64,000 nt of DNA from Hemibagrus wyckioides (lineage: Eukaryota > Chordata > Actinopteri > Siluriformes > Bagridae), in NCBI RefSeq assembly GCF_019097595.1, contig NC_080712.1:20233646-20297645 (forward strand), written 5' to 3'. This document shows, in pieces, positions 37,326 through 49,014 of this stretch. The notes under the pieces are model-generated. The model saw only the letters and a program-made list of their open reading frames with translations. It was not told the origin of the DNA and did no database searches. Position 1 is the stretch's first letter; each line of letters opens with the position of its first letter. The translations under genes were made by a program, and so were the position numbers.

Positions 37326-37527
37326 GAACAATGCCCTAGCTGTGACCTCCAGAACTCCAGCTGCCAGAGCAGTTTCAGCAGCTTCCAAATGCCAGAGCTG
37401 TCCCGAACTTGGTCCCTGAGGACGAATGAGGAAAAGCCCAGCCTGTCCTCAGCTCTCTTTGACACGACACGTGGAGGAGTCGCTGCTCTGGTCCAGCTGG
37501 CTTTGCAACTGGAGAAACAACGGCATG
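37326..37527 (+). CDS. unassigned candidate coding exon, antisense to lrmda
   Basis: On the plus strand a long T-tract (37296-37322) ends in cag and is followed by a 202-nt segment closed by ATG followed by GTGAGG, a good donor. One frame is open throughout (67 codons plus one base), starting EQCPSCDLQNSSC and including FDTTRGGVAALVQL. The segment is clearly GC- and CpG-richer than its AT-rich flanks and uses many C- or G-ending codons, as exons do. I do not recognise the protein. It contains a CxxC pair near the start but no complete domain. A shorter alternative frame starting at an internal ATG (37426) is also open. It could be an exon of a gene nested inside the presumed lrmda intron, part of a long non-coding RNA, or a conserved element mimicking an exon. 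Confidence 0.42.
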
Positions 37528-38939
37528 GTGAGGAGGATGTTTCTCAGGCCTGTAGATAGCATGCGTATGTGTGAGTGGGATGGAGTGATGAGGTTACTGT
37601 GTACTCAGTTCTGAAGCCTTGAGGTTCTCTGTTAATGTAGCTCACTTCATGAGCAGGGCACTGAAGCTAACGTTTCCCACAACCTTAAATCCTGTAGCAT
37701 GTTGTTCAAAATGCAAAGAGCGTCCTGCATCGGTGCAGACATACAGAATGTGAGTAGATTTATTTACAGTGTTTTCACATTTGCCCTGAATACTCAAGTC
37801 TGCATGTAGGTCTGGGGTTGTTTGGAGGAGGGACTCATAATCACATCTTGTCTTTCACAGGGATCACAATTCCATATGTCACTTTTGTAGACACACAAGT
37901 TTTTTTTGTTTGTTTATTTTTGTATTATTATTCATTTCCTCTGGAAGCAACAATCAAGCATTGAAGAGCGTATTTCGCACCCAAAAATCATAGAAATACC
38001 TTCAAAGGACGAGCCTTTCTAGCTAAGATTTCACGCCATGCAGACTGAAACAAGATGTGTGTTTTTCACTACGCTCTCAAAGAAAACACTCGCACAACAA
38101 AGATGCCATAATTACAGCAACAGCTACATTCCTATGTAGGTGTATTTTATTGTGTTTGGACTATAATCATACATAACAGTGATAATATGGGACACAACAT
38201 GTAGCTAGCCTACACTTCAGTTAAGAGTTGTGGTCATTTGTGATTGAATGTTCCATAATCCTTAATGATAATGACCTCTTCCCCACTACCAGAAGTAACA
38301 CAATCCATTAAAACCAATCACATCGAGAGTGGAAACATTCCATACATGATATCAAGTTTCGGTTTAAAGCAAGACTCCTGTTTCCAAAGGGAACAGGGAT
38401 TAAATCTCTGGACCACTCCTGTGCTCTAAAACAGCTTTCATACTCCATCAAATGTACTGAAATCTCAGGGCAAAAAAAACGTGAAAAGTGTGAAAACAAC
38501 CTAAGTGAACAGACTATTCCGCTGTTTAAATTAGCATCAGTTTGACATGAGTTGGTGACAGTTCATCATGCAGTAAAAATAAGGCACTTTATCTCATATT
38601 CTGCTCGTGCATAATCTCAATACCAAGCAGAGATATGCCACATGCTACTATCAGCTTCACAAATATAGGTACATCTGTCTGCGAAAAGTGGTAATAAACT
38701 TCCGTTTCCGAGCAATTTATTTAGTTGAGTTGCACTTTCCAGCGTGAATGATATTTTATAGCTGTCTCTGAGGAAAGATTTATCCCATAAAATGATTCAG
38801 CAAACACACTGAAGGCACAGTGGCACTGAGCTCTATAGCCCCCTGTTTATTATGTTTAAACACTTCAGGGAACTCATAATTCTAACACAAGGAGATGAAT
38901 ATGGCACGAGCCTTTACCAGCCGTACATGAGAGATTACA

Positions 38940-38977
38940 AAGAGAGAGAGAGAGCGAGAAAGAGAGAGAGAGAGAGG
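38940..38977. repeat. (GA)n microsatellite
   Basis: GA units with a CG and an AA interruption. Confidence 0.93.
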
Positions 38978-39189
38978 AACGAGCAAAGAAAATAATTTGC
39001 CCTTCACATGCACAAAAAAAGAAGCAAAAAAAAAAGAAGACTCTTTGCTCTATGAGGCATTTTCAGGTGGTCTGTCGCTGTCTGGTTCTGTTGCACTGTT
39101 GTTGTGATATGAACTTCTCTGCTGAGAGGCAGATTAATATGAAAAATGCACAGAGGAGATCCACTTCATAACTTTCCTGGCTCTGCCAG

Positions 39190-39317
39190 TGTGGATTACC
39201 CAGAGTGCCGTCTGTGTGACAAGAACTGATGGGACCTCAGTCCTGGCTCCAGCTGCTCCGGTCTGCTTTTCATTACCCATGAGGAGGATGTGGGAGAAAC
39301 CTTGTACCCCTACATGA
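39190..39317 (+). CDS. weak candidate terminal exon for the plus-strand gene
   Basis: An acceptor-like sequence (tttcctggctctgccag) is followed by a GC-richer segment. Its frame, if joined to the phase-1 end of the exon-like segment at 37326-37527, stays open for about 42 codons to a TGA at 39315-39317. The encoded peptide (starting WITQSAVCVTRT) is not recognised. Phase compatibility has a one-in-three chance of being accidental, and no clear polyadenylation site follows closely, so this is only a lead. Confidence 0.15.
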
Positions 39318-40220
39318 ATATCAAGTCAAACACTTCATCCAAGCACAACCTAGTTGACATTTCAGAGACATTACACTTTTATGTACCTACCAAACATTAT
39401 TTTGTTAAGGGAGTGGGAGCAGTTACTTCATCCTCTGTAAAATGTGTTTAAGATGCAGATGTCAGTGAAACATTCGCAGGCCTGAATCCTGACCAACTGA
39501 TGCCTGCAGAAAAGTGTTTGTACAGGTTGCCAAAGTGTTGTCAGAGTGTTTTGACAGATATGGCTAGTTGAACGCAATACTTTAACAACATTCGTGGTAC
39601 TTTAGAAGATACTGAAAAAGCAGCCTACACACAACCACATGTATTTTTCCAAAAGATGCCCAGTCACTCGATGTGGTTTCACGCCATCACATTCCACGAC
39701 CTATGAGTCCTCTAAGAGAATTATCACATTATAGCATTCCTGCACGCCCAATTTCCCAAAAAAAAAAAAAAAAAACACAGCACAAGGTTTTCCAAGTACC
39801 TCTCCTTAGCACTGGCTCTAGGGAGTGATCCTGAATAGCCTTTTTCCAATTCCCTTGTTTTCTGCACATACTTGTTTAAACCCTTTATTTAGAACACTCA
39901 CTCTCAAGAAATCCAATAAAAAGCATTCCCAATTACGCTGTCCTCATAACTACAGCTCACAAAATGACCTTCCTGCTTTGCAACACACATCAGCAATGCA
40001 GAGACACCGACTCGCGCGAGACAGCTCATTTTCTACCACTTCCATTAATACATAGTTTTGGGGCCAGTGGAGCATGCGGGAAGGAAAAATCAATGCAGAA
40101 GAGAAAAGGATTTGCAACAGGCTATAATAAATGTCTCCTCGAGCTAAAGTGTGCACATGCTAAATATTTCAATCCGCTCAAAACGCAGTGTCGTTTTCAA
40201 CCAGGAGATTTGTGTCAAGG

Positions 40221-40224
40221 CAAA

Positions 40225-40260
<36 letters not shown>
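40221..40260. repeat. (AAAT)10 array
   Basis: Ten AAAT units followed by an A-rich stretch. Confidence 0.95.
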
Positions 40261-41045
40261 AAAAAATTTAAAAAAAGAGAAAGAGAAAGTATCGCCATAA
40301 TGGATTGAAGACAATAAAGACGCGTTCTGTTAAGCAATCTGGGTTTCAAACTTTCTGGATACAATTTGAGAGTCTTGGAAAAGGTCAAAAAGTTCAAACG
40401 TTATGGTATTCGTATTGTATTAAAGTGTGCTGGAGTTTGATGCAAACCATGTGGCGTTCCAGCATGTAATGCCATAATGTCATGATTGAAAAGCAGCTTC
40501 AATCGTGGTCACACTCAATTTTAATGCGATTCAAAGCTCTCAAAAGTTCACATCGACCTCTAAATGCTATGATTAACCATTTCACTGACACAAAGAAAGG
40601 AGTCGTGTATGAGCTTTTCAGTAAATCTGCTGCTTTAACAGACACATTACGCCAGAGGTTCACAAACATTTTGGGCAAATGACCCCAAATGAACATTATA
40701 CATTATTCGTTAACCACTCTGCATTTTTTCCCCAGACTTTTAATTTATAACTACTATAACATATCAACATTTTATGTCAGTAACATATGTGCTGACTAAA
40801 CATCAGATGAATATTAATTATATAGGCTTTCCTGTCTAGTGGGAAGGTGAGCATGCATTTTCTTGACACAGCTTTTCGAGTGATATATAAAAAATAAAAC
40901 ACGACAGGGTGTGTAGTTATAGGAAAGTAACCCACCCTGGGGTGGTGAGATACGGCCTTGACGTGAAGCAGAGGGATCTGGTTTATACTTAACACTTGAC
41001 TTTGCCTGCATGTGCACAAGCAGGCACTCTTCTTCAAACACTTAC

Positions 41046-41287
41046 CTGAGTATTATATACATCTGGAGCTTTAAATGCCAAAATCACTAGATGGTACGTC
41101 AAAGTTAATACATTGCAGTCCATCAGGGCTCCAGGTTGAATTCTAAAATGTTTAGTGTTTTCGTGCACAGCAGCGAGCTCTAGTAAAACTTTCCCCATGT
41201 GGTCCTGACTGTTGTCCTGAGCAGCGTCTCGAATTGAAAACTTCAACCTTATATTTAAGTGTTTACAAATTGAGAAAACCCAGAACA
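41046..41287 (-). CDS. unassigned candidate coding exon with a perfect donor
   Basis: Minus-strand open frame of about 80 codons ending at ACTCAG followed by GTAAGT, a perfect U2 donor. The frame includes KVLLELAAVHENTKHFRI and LTYHLVILAFKAPDVYN, which read like a folded protein rather than random or repeat translation. I cannot name a family. The start is uncertain: an AG at 41289-41288 (ctgcacgccag) or one inside the frame near position 41255 could serve, and neither has a strong pyrimidine tract. Joined to the phase-0 end of the lrmda exon at 45114, the first acceptor does not keep frame. So it is either a separate transcript, an alternative exon, or chance. Confidence 0.27.
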
Positions 41288-41514
41288 CTGGCGTGCAGAA
41301 CAGCTCTTTCACTAGGTTTAAGGCTACATTAGAGGTTTTTAAAATTCAAGCGCTAACTGTAATCGTACAAATTGTACAGTTGTAAATTGTACATATGTAT
41401 GTGATTTGAGACACATGTTAGTTTGTTAACTCGTAATGTTACTAAAGCTAGTGCAGTGGGTCAGGATAGTGAAAAGCTTAAATAGTGTCTACACTCTTCA
41501 TTTAATAAAGTAGC

Positions 41515-41516
<2 letters not shown>

Positions 41517-41605
<89 letters not shown>

Positions 41606-41606
41606 C

Positions 41607-41644
<38 letters not shown>
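41517..41644. repeat. (TATC)32 array
   Basis: About 128 bp of TATC units with one TCTC variant two thirds of the way along, ending exactly where the SINE at 41645 begins. Likely highly polymorphic. Confidence 0.96.
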
Positions 41645-41800
41645 GTGGTGGTAGCTCAGGTGGTTAAGGCTCTGGGTCATTGACCAGAAGACCCAGCACC
41701 ACCAAGCTGCTGCCGTTGGGCTCTTGAGCAAGGCTCCCAACCCACCCTGCTCCAGGGGCATTGTATCATGGCTGACCCTGCGATCTGACCCAATATGTCT
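41645..41800 (+). mobile_element. SINE fragment with deleted B box, abutting a TATC array
   Basis: The element begins with gtggtagctcaggtgg (A box), then ggctctgggtcattgacc. It passes directly to cccagcaccaccaagctgc, skipping the segment that normally holds the B box in this catfish-type family. The body includes ggctcttgagcaaggc, gctccaggggcattgtatc and atggctgaccctgcg. Loss of the B box should abolish internal transcription. It starts at the last unit of the TATC array. Confidence 0.72.
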
Positions 41801-44800
41801 TACCTTATATTCAGACAGCCATAGAAAGTTATATTGTTAAATGTAAATGAACAAGGTATAAGCTTTAACTGGCTGTTGCCATCACAGCAATGTGAGCACA
41901 TGGCCATGAATTTCATGATCACAATATCAGTTTAATAGAGCTACAGTAAGAGGTTGGATGCAAGTACATGGTGTGATTTATTAAACACAACAAGGTACGA
42001 AAAAAAAAACCCCGGAACAGTCAAAAATATCGGAATATACAAAAGAACATAAGCACAGTGAGAGCTTAAATCAGCATCCAAGTCAAAACTGGTAGAAATC
42101 AGTCTGAGGCAAAATAGCATTATCCAATGAAAACCAGACCCCTAAACCCTGCAAGTAATACACGACGTAGCAACCTCACAAATCGCTAAATAACGTGCGT
42201 ATAGCTCATGAAGAGGCACCGAAACAAATAAGCTTAAGAAGCGAAAAACTAAACACACATAACGGGGAACAGGTGAGCTAAATTAAAATGTACGGTTATT
42301 TAGGATGCCAGAGCGTTGGTGGTTGCTGGGAATTGGAGTCCATGGTGGCCATATTTGTCTTTCACTTCAAAACAGCATTGTGCTTCAGGTACACAAATAA
42401 AATAAGGCTTTGTATCATCTGTAGCTGTCATTAGAATAAATGTAACCAGTCTGCCGGAATCCCAGTTTTAATTGGTGTGCTTTCTGTTTTTTTTTCCCTA
42501 ACAGGCTGCCAATGAAGACACAAAGCAATGTTTTTTGGATTTAAATGTGGGTTTAAATAGAATAGTGTATCTTGTCTTCCTCCTCCTCCTCCTCATCATC
42601 ATCATTATCATCATCGTTGTTCCCAGCATATTTTTTTTTTAAACAAAGCTATGGTCATGCATTAGGTGCACATTAAACGCACTTTAATTTCATTATACCG
42701 AAAGGACATTGTTTTGAGAAGAAAATGTAACATGAGTTGCAGTGTGCGGTCTGGCCTGTGTCTTTAACATTTTCCACACAGCCTTCTAAACTACATATTT
42801 AGTGGCCAAAAAAAATATGAAATAAAAAAAAAAAAACAGTATTTATTATATTACAAAAACAAACATTTGCAATAATATTCCAGATTTATGGTTATCTATG
42901 ATTCATTTCTCTATAAGACCTGAACTGCTCTACAGCTCCAGCTCTTCTACGCTGCACACTGCACTGAAGATGAATGGGAAATTTGTGAAAATGAAAGTGC
43001 TAATTACAGGCTGCTGTAACATGGTTAAAACCAGTGTGTCTTTCAATGTAAGACACCCCGCTGGATGGAACATAAAAGCAAACACAAATAACTAATTATG
43101 CCATCATCTTCAGGCGGCTGTGCTCGGTGCTAGCTTGTCTCCGCAGCTTGTTAATTGGTGACCTGCACTATTGGTCAGCAGACAATCGGCGTGATGATGA
43201 AGCCAATTAGAGCTGGGGAGTACACATGGCCCACAGAGCTTGTTGTGGCTGCCACATCATGTCTTATCTAATTCAAAACAAACGCTGGGGAAGTGTTGGC
43301 ATGACAGTTGGAACGGGCACGAGCACGGGACTCTCCGACGTGGCCGACTTTCCCTATCTGCCTCTCAAAACGGACCTCACAAAGGCGTCTATTGTGCAGA
43401 GAAGCACGCCTTCAGAGCATTAAAGCAGAGTTTAATCCAGTTAAGTGCATGGAACAGTCGAGAAACCTGACTTAGTTTCCTTATATATCTGCTTCTCCTT
43501 AGGTGTGCTGTTAAAGTGGCTTTAAACAAAAGTACAGATTTACTACTTTGCAGTGTTTCAAGTGTATTGCGTTTTATTTATTTGATCCTGAGATCCTGAC
43601 AACACATATTTCATAAAAGTAAAAAAAAATCCACTCAGTGTAGCCAGGATTGGTTTAGTTTATTCCGGTGGAATCGTTACAGAACACATCACTCCCTAAT
43701 TTGTGACTAACCAACTCCAAACATGCCAGAATCAGCCTCACTCATCACAGTGATTTGCTGTCCTCTTTCGCAACTTTAATGTTGAATAAAATAAGCGACG
43801 TCAACGTCTTGAAACCAGACAATAACTGCTTGCCTCAATGTGATGATGAATGATCTGCTCCTTTTGCACTGTAGGAAATCCCGTGTTGACTCACGAGAGC
43901 AGCCCCTGTCAGGAGACCGCTTTGTTCTTGCCAAAGCTACCACCATATTTACCTTTCAAATCCAGCATGCAGCTCTGGGGATGGTGCTGCGATAAAGCCG
44001 AAACCACAACATAAATATTTTAAGACTGCACAATTACATGGAATCAGATCTTAGTGAAGTTGTTCGTTTATATGCCCTGGAGCAGAAGGCAGAAAATAAG
44101 AGAAGGGTGGGCAAAATAAAAGAAATAAGATTAGAAAATAGTTTTGGAAGAGGAAATATATCTGAACAACATGTATGGGAGGAATAAGAGAGTGTGTGTG
44201 TGTGTAGTCAATGGAAGCATGATGATGTCCAGTGTATCTAATGTGAGGCCTACATGCGGTGTTGAAAATGAACAGGACAGGAGAAGCATGGCTTCAAAGA
44301 GTCGAACATAGACAGCAGAAGACATTGTGCTTGAGCAGAGTGTATATTAAAGAAGTTCACTCTGATACACATTCAACATGTTTATATTAATATATTAGTG
44401 ACAGGTTCATGGTTTTGGTGCTAACTTGTTACTTTGTGCTGTACTTTTATTTATATATTTATTTTAGCAAGGTCACCAATGATGTAAATAATGCAGGTAC
44501 CGTGTTTAATAGGAGAAAAAAATTCAGCCCTCAATTCAACTCAAAAACTCAAGTGTTAACGGTCAGGTCCTAACTGTTAGCACCTCAAGAAAAGGAGCGT
44601 CTTTTCTTACTCAGCATTTCGCAGTGGCATTTAATTTCATATTAATGTGAAAGCCAATGCAGAGTTAGTGAAAATGACAAATGCTGCCGTGACTCCAAGC
44701 ACCAGAATATAATGCAGCTACAAAAAGTAGCTCTGAGTTACAGTAGAGACTCTATAGGATTTGGCTCAGCTTGTTAGTGATCTTCGATGTGAAAAGCAGC

Positions 44801-45113
44801 AAAGACAACTAAGTATTCCACTGTAAAACAAATCATGGACGCGAAATCATTGCAGACTGAATGTCATTATATAAAGATTAGACTGGAAAGGAGTTGTCCT
44901 TTAAATGTGCTTTCTTACACTCACACACTAGTAAAAGATTCTTATGCACAGTTTTGCTCTGAATTAATCACTGATGCAGCAATGTAATGATCTTCCAGCT
45001 GTTTAGATGTGAAATTTGTACATTTTGTACATTTTAATACTGCCTTAAGGCACAGCGTCAGCCTCATGGGCGTTCTTTTCTAGTAATGAAAAGGAAAATA
45101 AGTAGATACAGAC
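41801..45113 (-). other. non-coding, presumed lrmda intron
   Basis: Directly downstream (transcript sense) of the last secure lrmda exon. Repeat-free block 43089-43220 has ACTAATTATG, GTTAATTGG and CCAATTAGAG sites and could be a regulatory element. The rest is unremarkable. Confidence 0.5.
42577..42616. repeat. compound (TCC)n(TCA)n array
   Basis: About five TCC units followed by about seven TCA units with one variant. Confidence 0.92.
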
Positions 45114-45240
45114 CTGCTCAGTTTTGGGCTTGACCACCTTCATGAATGCGCCGCGGGCCTGCGCCTCCAGATGTTCGGTCTGAGACACTCTCCTGCTGTC
45201 CAGGAACTTCAGATTCTTTAGTTTATGCAGTACAAAGTAC
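45114..45240 (-). CDS. lrmda: lrmda internal coding exon (LRR cap)
   Basis: This 127-nt minus-strand exon follows a textbook acceptor (ttttcctggtgtgcag). It starts with the G that completes the arginine split across the intron, then encodes 42 codons beginning [14 protein letters not shown] and ending VVKPKTEQ. The pattern RYxFVLxKLxNLKFLD is an LRR-cap motif, and human LRMDA has FVLYKLPNLKFLD followed by MKVVKPK. The donor is GAGCAG followed by GTCTGT, and the exon ends in phase 0. The codons are GC-rich compared with the surrounding intron. The remaining C-terminus, which in human ends in a conserved tyrosine-rich tail, is not in this exon. Confidence 0.87.
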
Positions 45241-45768
45241 CTGCACACCAGGAAAAGAGTCAGTAATAACTCTACACCTCATTTAATCTAAGTTAATATC
45301 TTAAACAGAAGGTTAGCAAATGCTTTTTTTTTAATAATCTTCAAAACATTCAAAACATTAATGACTCCAGAAATGAAATGTGAAGACCCAGCCAAGCTCT
45401 ATATGTTTCCAAGCGTCAGATTCTGGTGCTTGACAATTTTATTAACAACATGAAAAGTGAAAACCTGTTTACTTAGTGTTAATTTAATAGTGCTGATATT
45501 TGTAAATAAAAAAATCACCTTCACTGTGGATAAAAAAAAATTAGGACAGTGTGTATATATATAGATTGGAAAATAAAATACATAGACCTCATCTGTCAAG
45601 CTGTCATTGCTGTAACATTACAGATGTCTTTTTAAGCTTTCACACACTCACTATCTTTCATTCAGAGGCAGAAAGTGACATGAGATAATAATACGAATAT
45701 GGAGATGACAACAGAATCTTTCACAGGCTGACTGGAATGGTGGAAGCGACATGTCAAGATTAAGCTTT

Positions 45769-45772
<4 letters not shown>

Positions 45773-45809
<37 letters not shown>
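45773..45809. repeat. (GA)18 microsatellite
   Basis: Uninterrupted GA tract inside an lrmda intron. Confidence 0.95.
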
Positions 45810-45810
<1 letters not shown>

Positions 45811-45879
45811 GTGAGTTGATGTGTATATGGGCAGCAAACAGATCCCAACTGAGCTCTCATGCACAAGCCAGTGATGAGC

Positions 45880-45920
45880 TGATGATGATGATGATGATGA
45901 CGATGATGATGACAATGATG
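45880..45920. repeat. (GAT)n array
   Basis: About 13 GAT units with GAC variants inside an lrmda intron. Confidence 0.93.
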
Positions 45921-47621
45921 GAAGAAGACAGCAACCCCATGCTACATATTCATTACAGATGCCTCAAATGAAACAGAATTTCAGATTGATCTTATTAAGA
46001 TATGTTTAGAGCACAATTTTGCTACGCATATTGCACATGTCTATCAAAACTGGGTATAAATATTTATTTGCTTGTGCAGCTCTTTATAATAGCTGTACAC
46101 ATGAAATATACTATTACAGTTATAAATGCTCATTAAATAAAAGCTAAATAATTGTAGGTAAGGTGTACTGTCTATTCTATTCATGTTTCCTGACTATTGT
46201 GAATTGTGTTGTGATGTTTACACAAATGCCTGGTGCTTATTCAACCTCAGCCAGCACCTGAAGCCATACTGCTTTTGATTTTTATTCTGCAAAACAAATT
46301 TTAGAAGGAAATAACTGGCACTAATGTAAAGGTGGAAATGTGCTGAAGTGCTGATAGTCGCAAATAAATCCTGAGATTTGTAGTAAACAATGATGAATGA
46401 GCAAAACAATAGTAGTAGAGTCATTTAATTAAGTGAATTAAAATATGTAGTATATTACTATGCCACTGCTCAGGATGCTTTATTTATTTTGACATGTGGT
46501 TCAAGGTCACCTAAGACATTAGGTGCCACCTAAGCTTGTCTGATATAAAATCTACATCATGGATAAACTGACATTACGTGACACATTATGAATATTCCAG
46601 CACAGAGTCCCTCTTGCTGTCAGTATGGCCTTCCCGAGCAAAAACTGAGGCACGAAGGCACTGCAAGCAAGTGGCGACTTTTAGGTTCATCTGTACGGTA
46701 AATGATTCATACCGAACACAGTGTCAGATAAAATGCTCTACAGACAAAAGATGGTATTCTCTTCCCCTCCTGTGCTCGCTCTCTCCCTCCCCGTAGCCGA
46801 CAGGGTTTCATGTTGAAAAGTTGACAAATGGTGGTAACATAGCGTGGCATTGCACTCCCATGGGCCCGGGCTCGATAATGAATGCATTGTTTCATCTTGT
46901 AAGCAAAGATACCAAACACTCGTTGGTGGTTATCACAATTCACACATGAAATCGATTTTGCAACTCATCGCAAAGGAAAGAACGAAAGGTGAGGTTGAGT
47001 ACCTTTAAGAGAAATGAGCTAATATGTTGTTTTTGTTTTTTGTATTTTTTGCCTGTGCCAGCTAGTTTAATTTATGACACCCGTTGCTAGAAAAGTATTC
47101 CTTAGAAAAACAATCTTGTGTAGGTTATGTTAAAACATCAGCTGTAAGAACTATATTAATCACTACACGAGTGTCACAGTGACAATATACTATTACAATG
47201 TAATCGGTTTCATTTTTTTTTCCATTTCACAGAAATTCACTAAAAATACTAACAGGTCAAAATGTTATGTTACAATATTAGAATAACAGATACATTTGTG
47301 TCCCAAATATTTTAAAGAAAAATAGGCACACTAAAGCAAAAGTCATGTGGTTTGTGGAATAGGTATTTTTTAATGTGGAATATCATTAATTTGTCATAAG
47401 CTGCTTGATAATGATCAGCGGTGTGAGGGTTAAAATATTAGTGTGGGCATCAATTTATATTAAAAAAAATGCCTGTTGTATATTTATTTATGTCAAATGT
47501 TAACATGAGAAAAGAAATATTTGGCAGTCTTGACCTTGCGGGGTTATTTGGCTGATAATTATTTATTTATTTATTGTGTTGACTGTATTGTTTGGTTTTT
47601 GTGTATGCTTAATTTTAATTA

Positions 47622-47648
47622 GTGTGTGTGTGTGTGTGGGTGGGTGTG
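47622..47648. repeat. (GT)n microsatellite
   Basis: GT tract starting about 12 bp downstream (transcript sense) of the lrmda donor at 47659. The CA repeat in the transcript could influence splicing there. Confidence 0.93.
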
Positions 47649-47659
47649 TTGCTTCAGAC

Positions 47660-47799
47660 CTGTATCTCTGGTAATCGTCCTCATCTTTATCCAGGCTGAC
47701 CAGCTGATTGGGACAGGCCTCGTTTCCCAGCAAGCTCAGGTACTCTAGAGCTGGTGTCACTTCCTGCAAATGCTCAAGCAAGGCCTCAATGTCTGAGAG
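47660..47799 (-). CDS. lrmda: lrmda internal coding exon (LRR and start of LRR cap)
   Basis: This 140-nt minus-strand exon encodes 46 codons plus two bases of a split arginine codon. It begins [14 protein letters not shown], continues [15 protein letters not shown], and ends DEDDYQRY. The human protein has ITDLENLLDHL and [10 protein letters not shown] at the same position, so the assignment is strong. [10 protein letters not shown] is the last canonical repeat, and DYQRYR begins the cap. The chosen start follows an AC acceptor. A nearby AG would give an exon 7 nt shorter that is out of frame with the upstream exon and lacks the L-S residues. The downstream donor is CAG followed by GTCTGA, an acceptable U2 site. 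Continuation of the open frame past the donor runs into a TG microsatellite and is not coding. Confidence 0.88.
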
Positions 47800-47816
47800 G
47801 TAGCACAAGTCAAGGA
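47800..47816 (-). other. lrmda: U12-type branch site and AC acceptor
   Basis: The minus strand shows TCCTTGAC (47816-47809), a match to the minor-intron branch consensus TCCTTRAC. An AC dinucleotide (47801-47800) ends about ten bases after the branch adenosine, the short spacing typical of U12 introns. There is no pyrimidine tract before it, also typical. Using this AC restores the frame and the residues LSDIE that align with the remembered human ITDLE. Confidence 0.85.
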
Positions 47817-49014
47817 TTTCAAGCTGTATTTACATCAAACCTGGCTCTGTTCTCCACCTCACCTCCTCTAAGCTCACTCAACAATCACCGCATTAGAAGG
47901 CGTAAGATCAGCTACATTTACAGGTGAGAATCTGGCCTGGGTCACATTTGGCTGTCCCCATCCTGTGTCTTGCTCTCCATTTCCTAGGTGGTTTGGTGCA
48001 CAACATTAAAACTTTGACAAAATGATGGATGCCCTGTGGTAAAAAGGGTTAGTGACTTTTTCTCTTCCCACCATGCAGGGAAACAAACAGCCACTTCACA
48101 GTGCATTCATCACTATTACATTCACTTCATTGGAAAATGGAGCCCGAATGTGTCAAAATACAACTACACTAATGCAGCACTTGAATTTCAATGGCAGCGG
48201 GCCACTACGGGGTGTAAATAATTGGCCCATTAGCATGTGCAGACCACTTCACAGCAGAACTCAGGTTTGAGCTGCTGACACTCAGCTGGAGGAGAGCTGC
48301 CTGTAATGGTGGAACAGGAGAACAAAGTGTGAGGCAGTGTCATTACAGTGCGCCTCAAATGCGCTCAGAGGAAAACACTGCAAAAAAAAAAGAAAAGAAA
48401 GAAACTTACCTACAATTATTTCTGACCGATCAAATCGGCAGAATTTTCCAACACTTTGCTGTAATCTGGCACACAATTCTGCATTTGTAAATATTTCTAA
48501 ACTTTTCTGTCCTTGTTTTTCAGAAATCTAAGTGGCTTAAACCACAGTATTTTTAAGAACAATTCATATCAATTTACAATTTCCTGTTTTTTGCCGTAAT
48601 GCTAGAAAATGCTTGTAATTCTGCATTTGTGTTTACAGATTTGTCTTCTGTGACAAAAAAAAAAATTGTGACACTATTTATCATGCCTGACTACTCCAAG
48701 TATTTTAACGCTCGATGCAGGAAGAAGGCCATTAAAACCGTCTGAGCTTTTCTGATCCTCTCCTCCACTAGAGGTCGCCGTGGCACAGAGTCAGTGTCAC
48801 CATATTGGCTTTTACAGCCAAGCCTCTCTCCGTCTAAGAGGATCTCAATTTAATACAATAACACCATTTAAAGAGCATTTAAAGGCTTGAAGTGTGTAAA
48901 GGCGAGATCCTAAACTGTATGACGAGCATGCAGCAAGAGAGTTCCCACTTACTATAACTCGCCCTTCACTCTGCTGTAAATCATCAGATGGTACACAAAA
49001 GCAGCATTGGGCTG

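Larger units (their letters stand above)
37528..41045. other. non-coding stretch
   Basis: GA and AAAT tracts. Apart from the weak exon candidate at 39190, no exon or mobile element recognised. Confidence 0.5.
45241..47659 (-). other. lrmda: lrmda intron, 2419 nt
   Basis: U2-type intron (GTCTGA to GCAG) splitting an arginine codon. It contains a GA tract, a GAT tract and a GT tract, listed separately. The open frames here are microsatellite shadows or chance. Confidence 0.8.

Noticed and set aside
47793..47799. AG acceptor seven bases inside the second lrmda exon (U2-type alternative)
   Set aside because: No GT donor at the matching upstream boundary and the frame would break; the AC acceptor fits the protein and the U12 branch site.
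47563..47808. Open frame taken as a complete 81-residue protein
   Set aside because: Its centre is the lrmda exon 47660-47799; the start methionine is intronic and the end is microsatellite.
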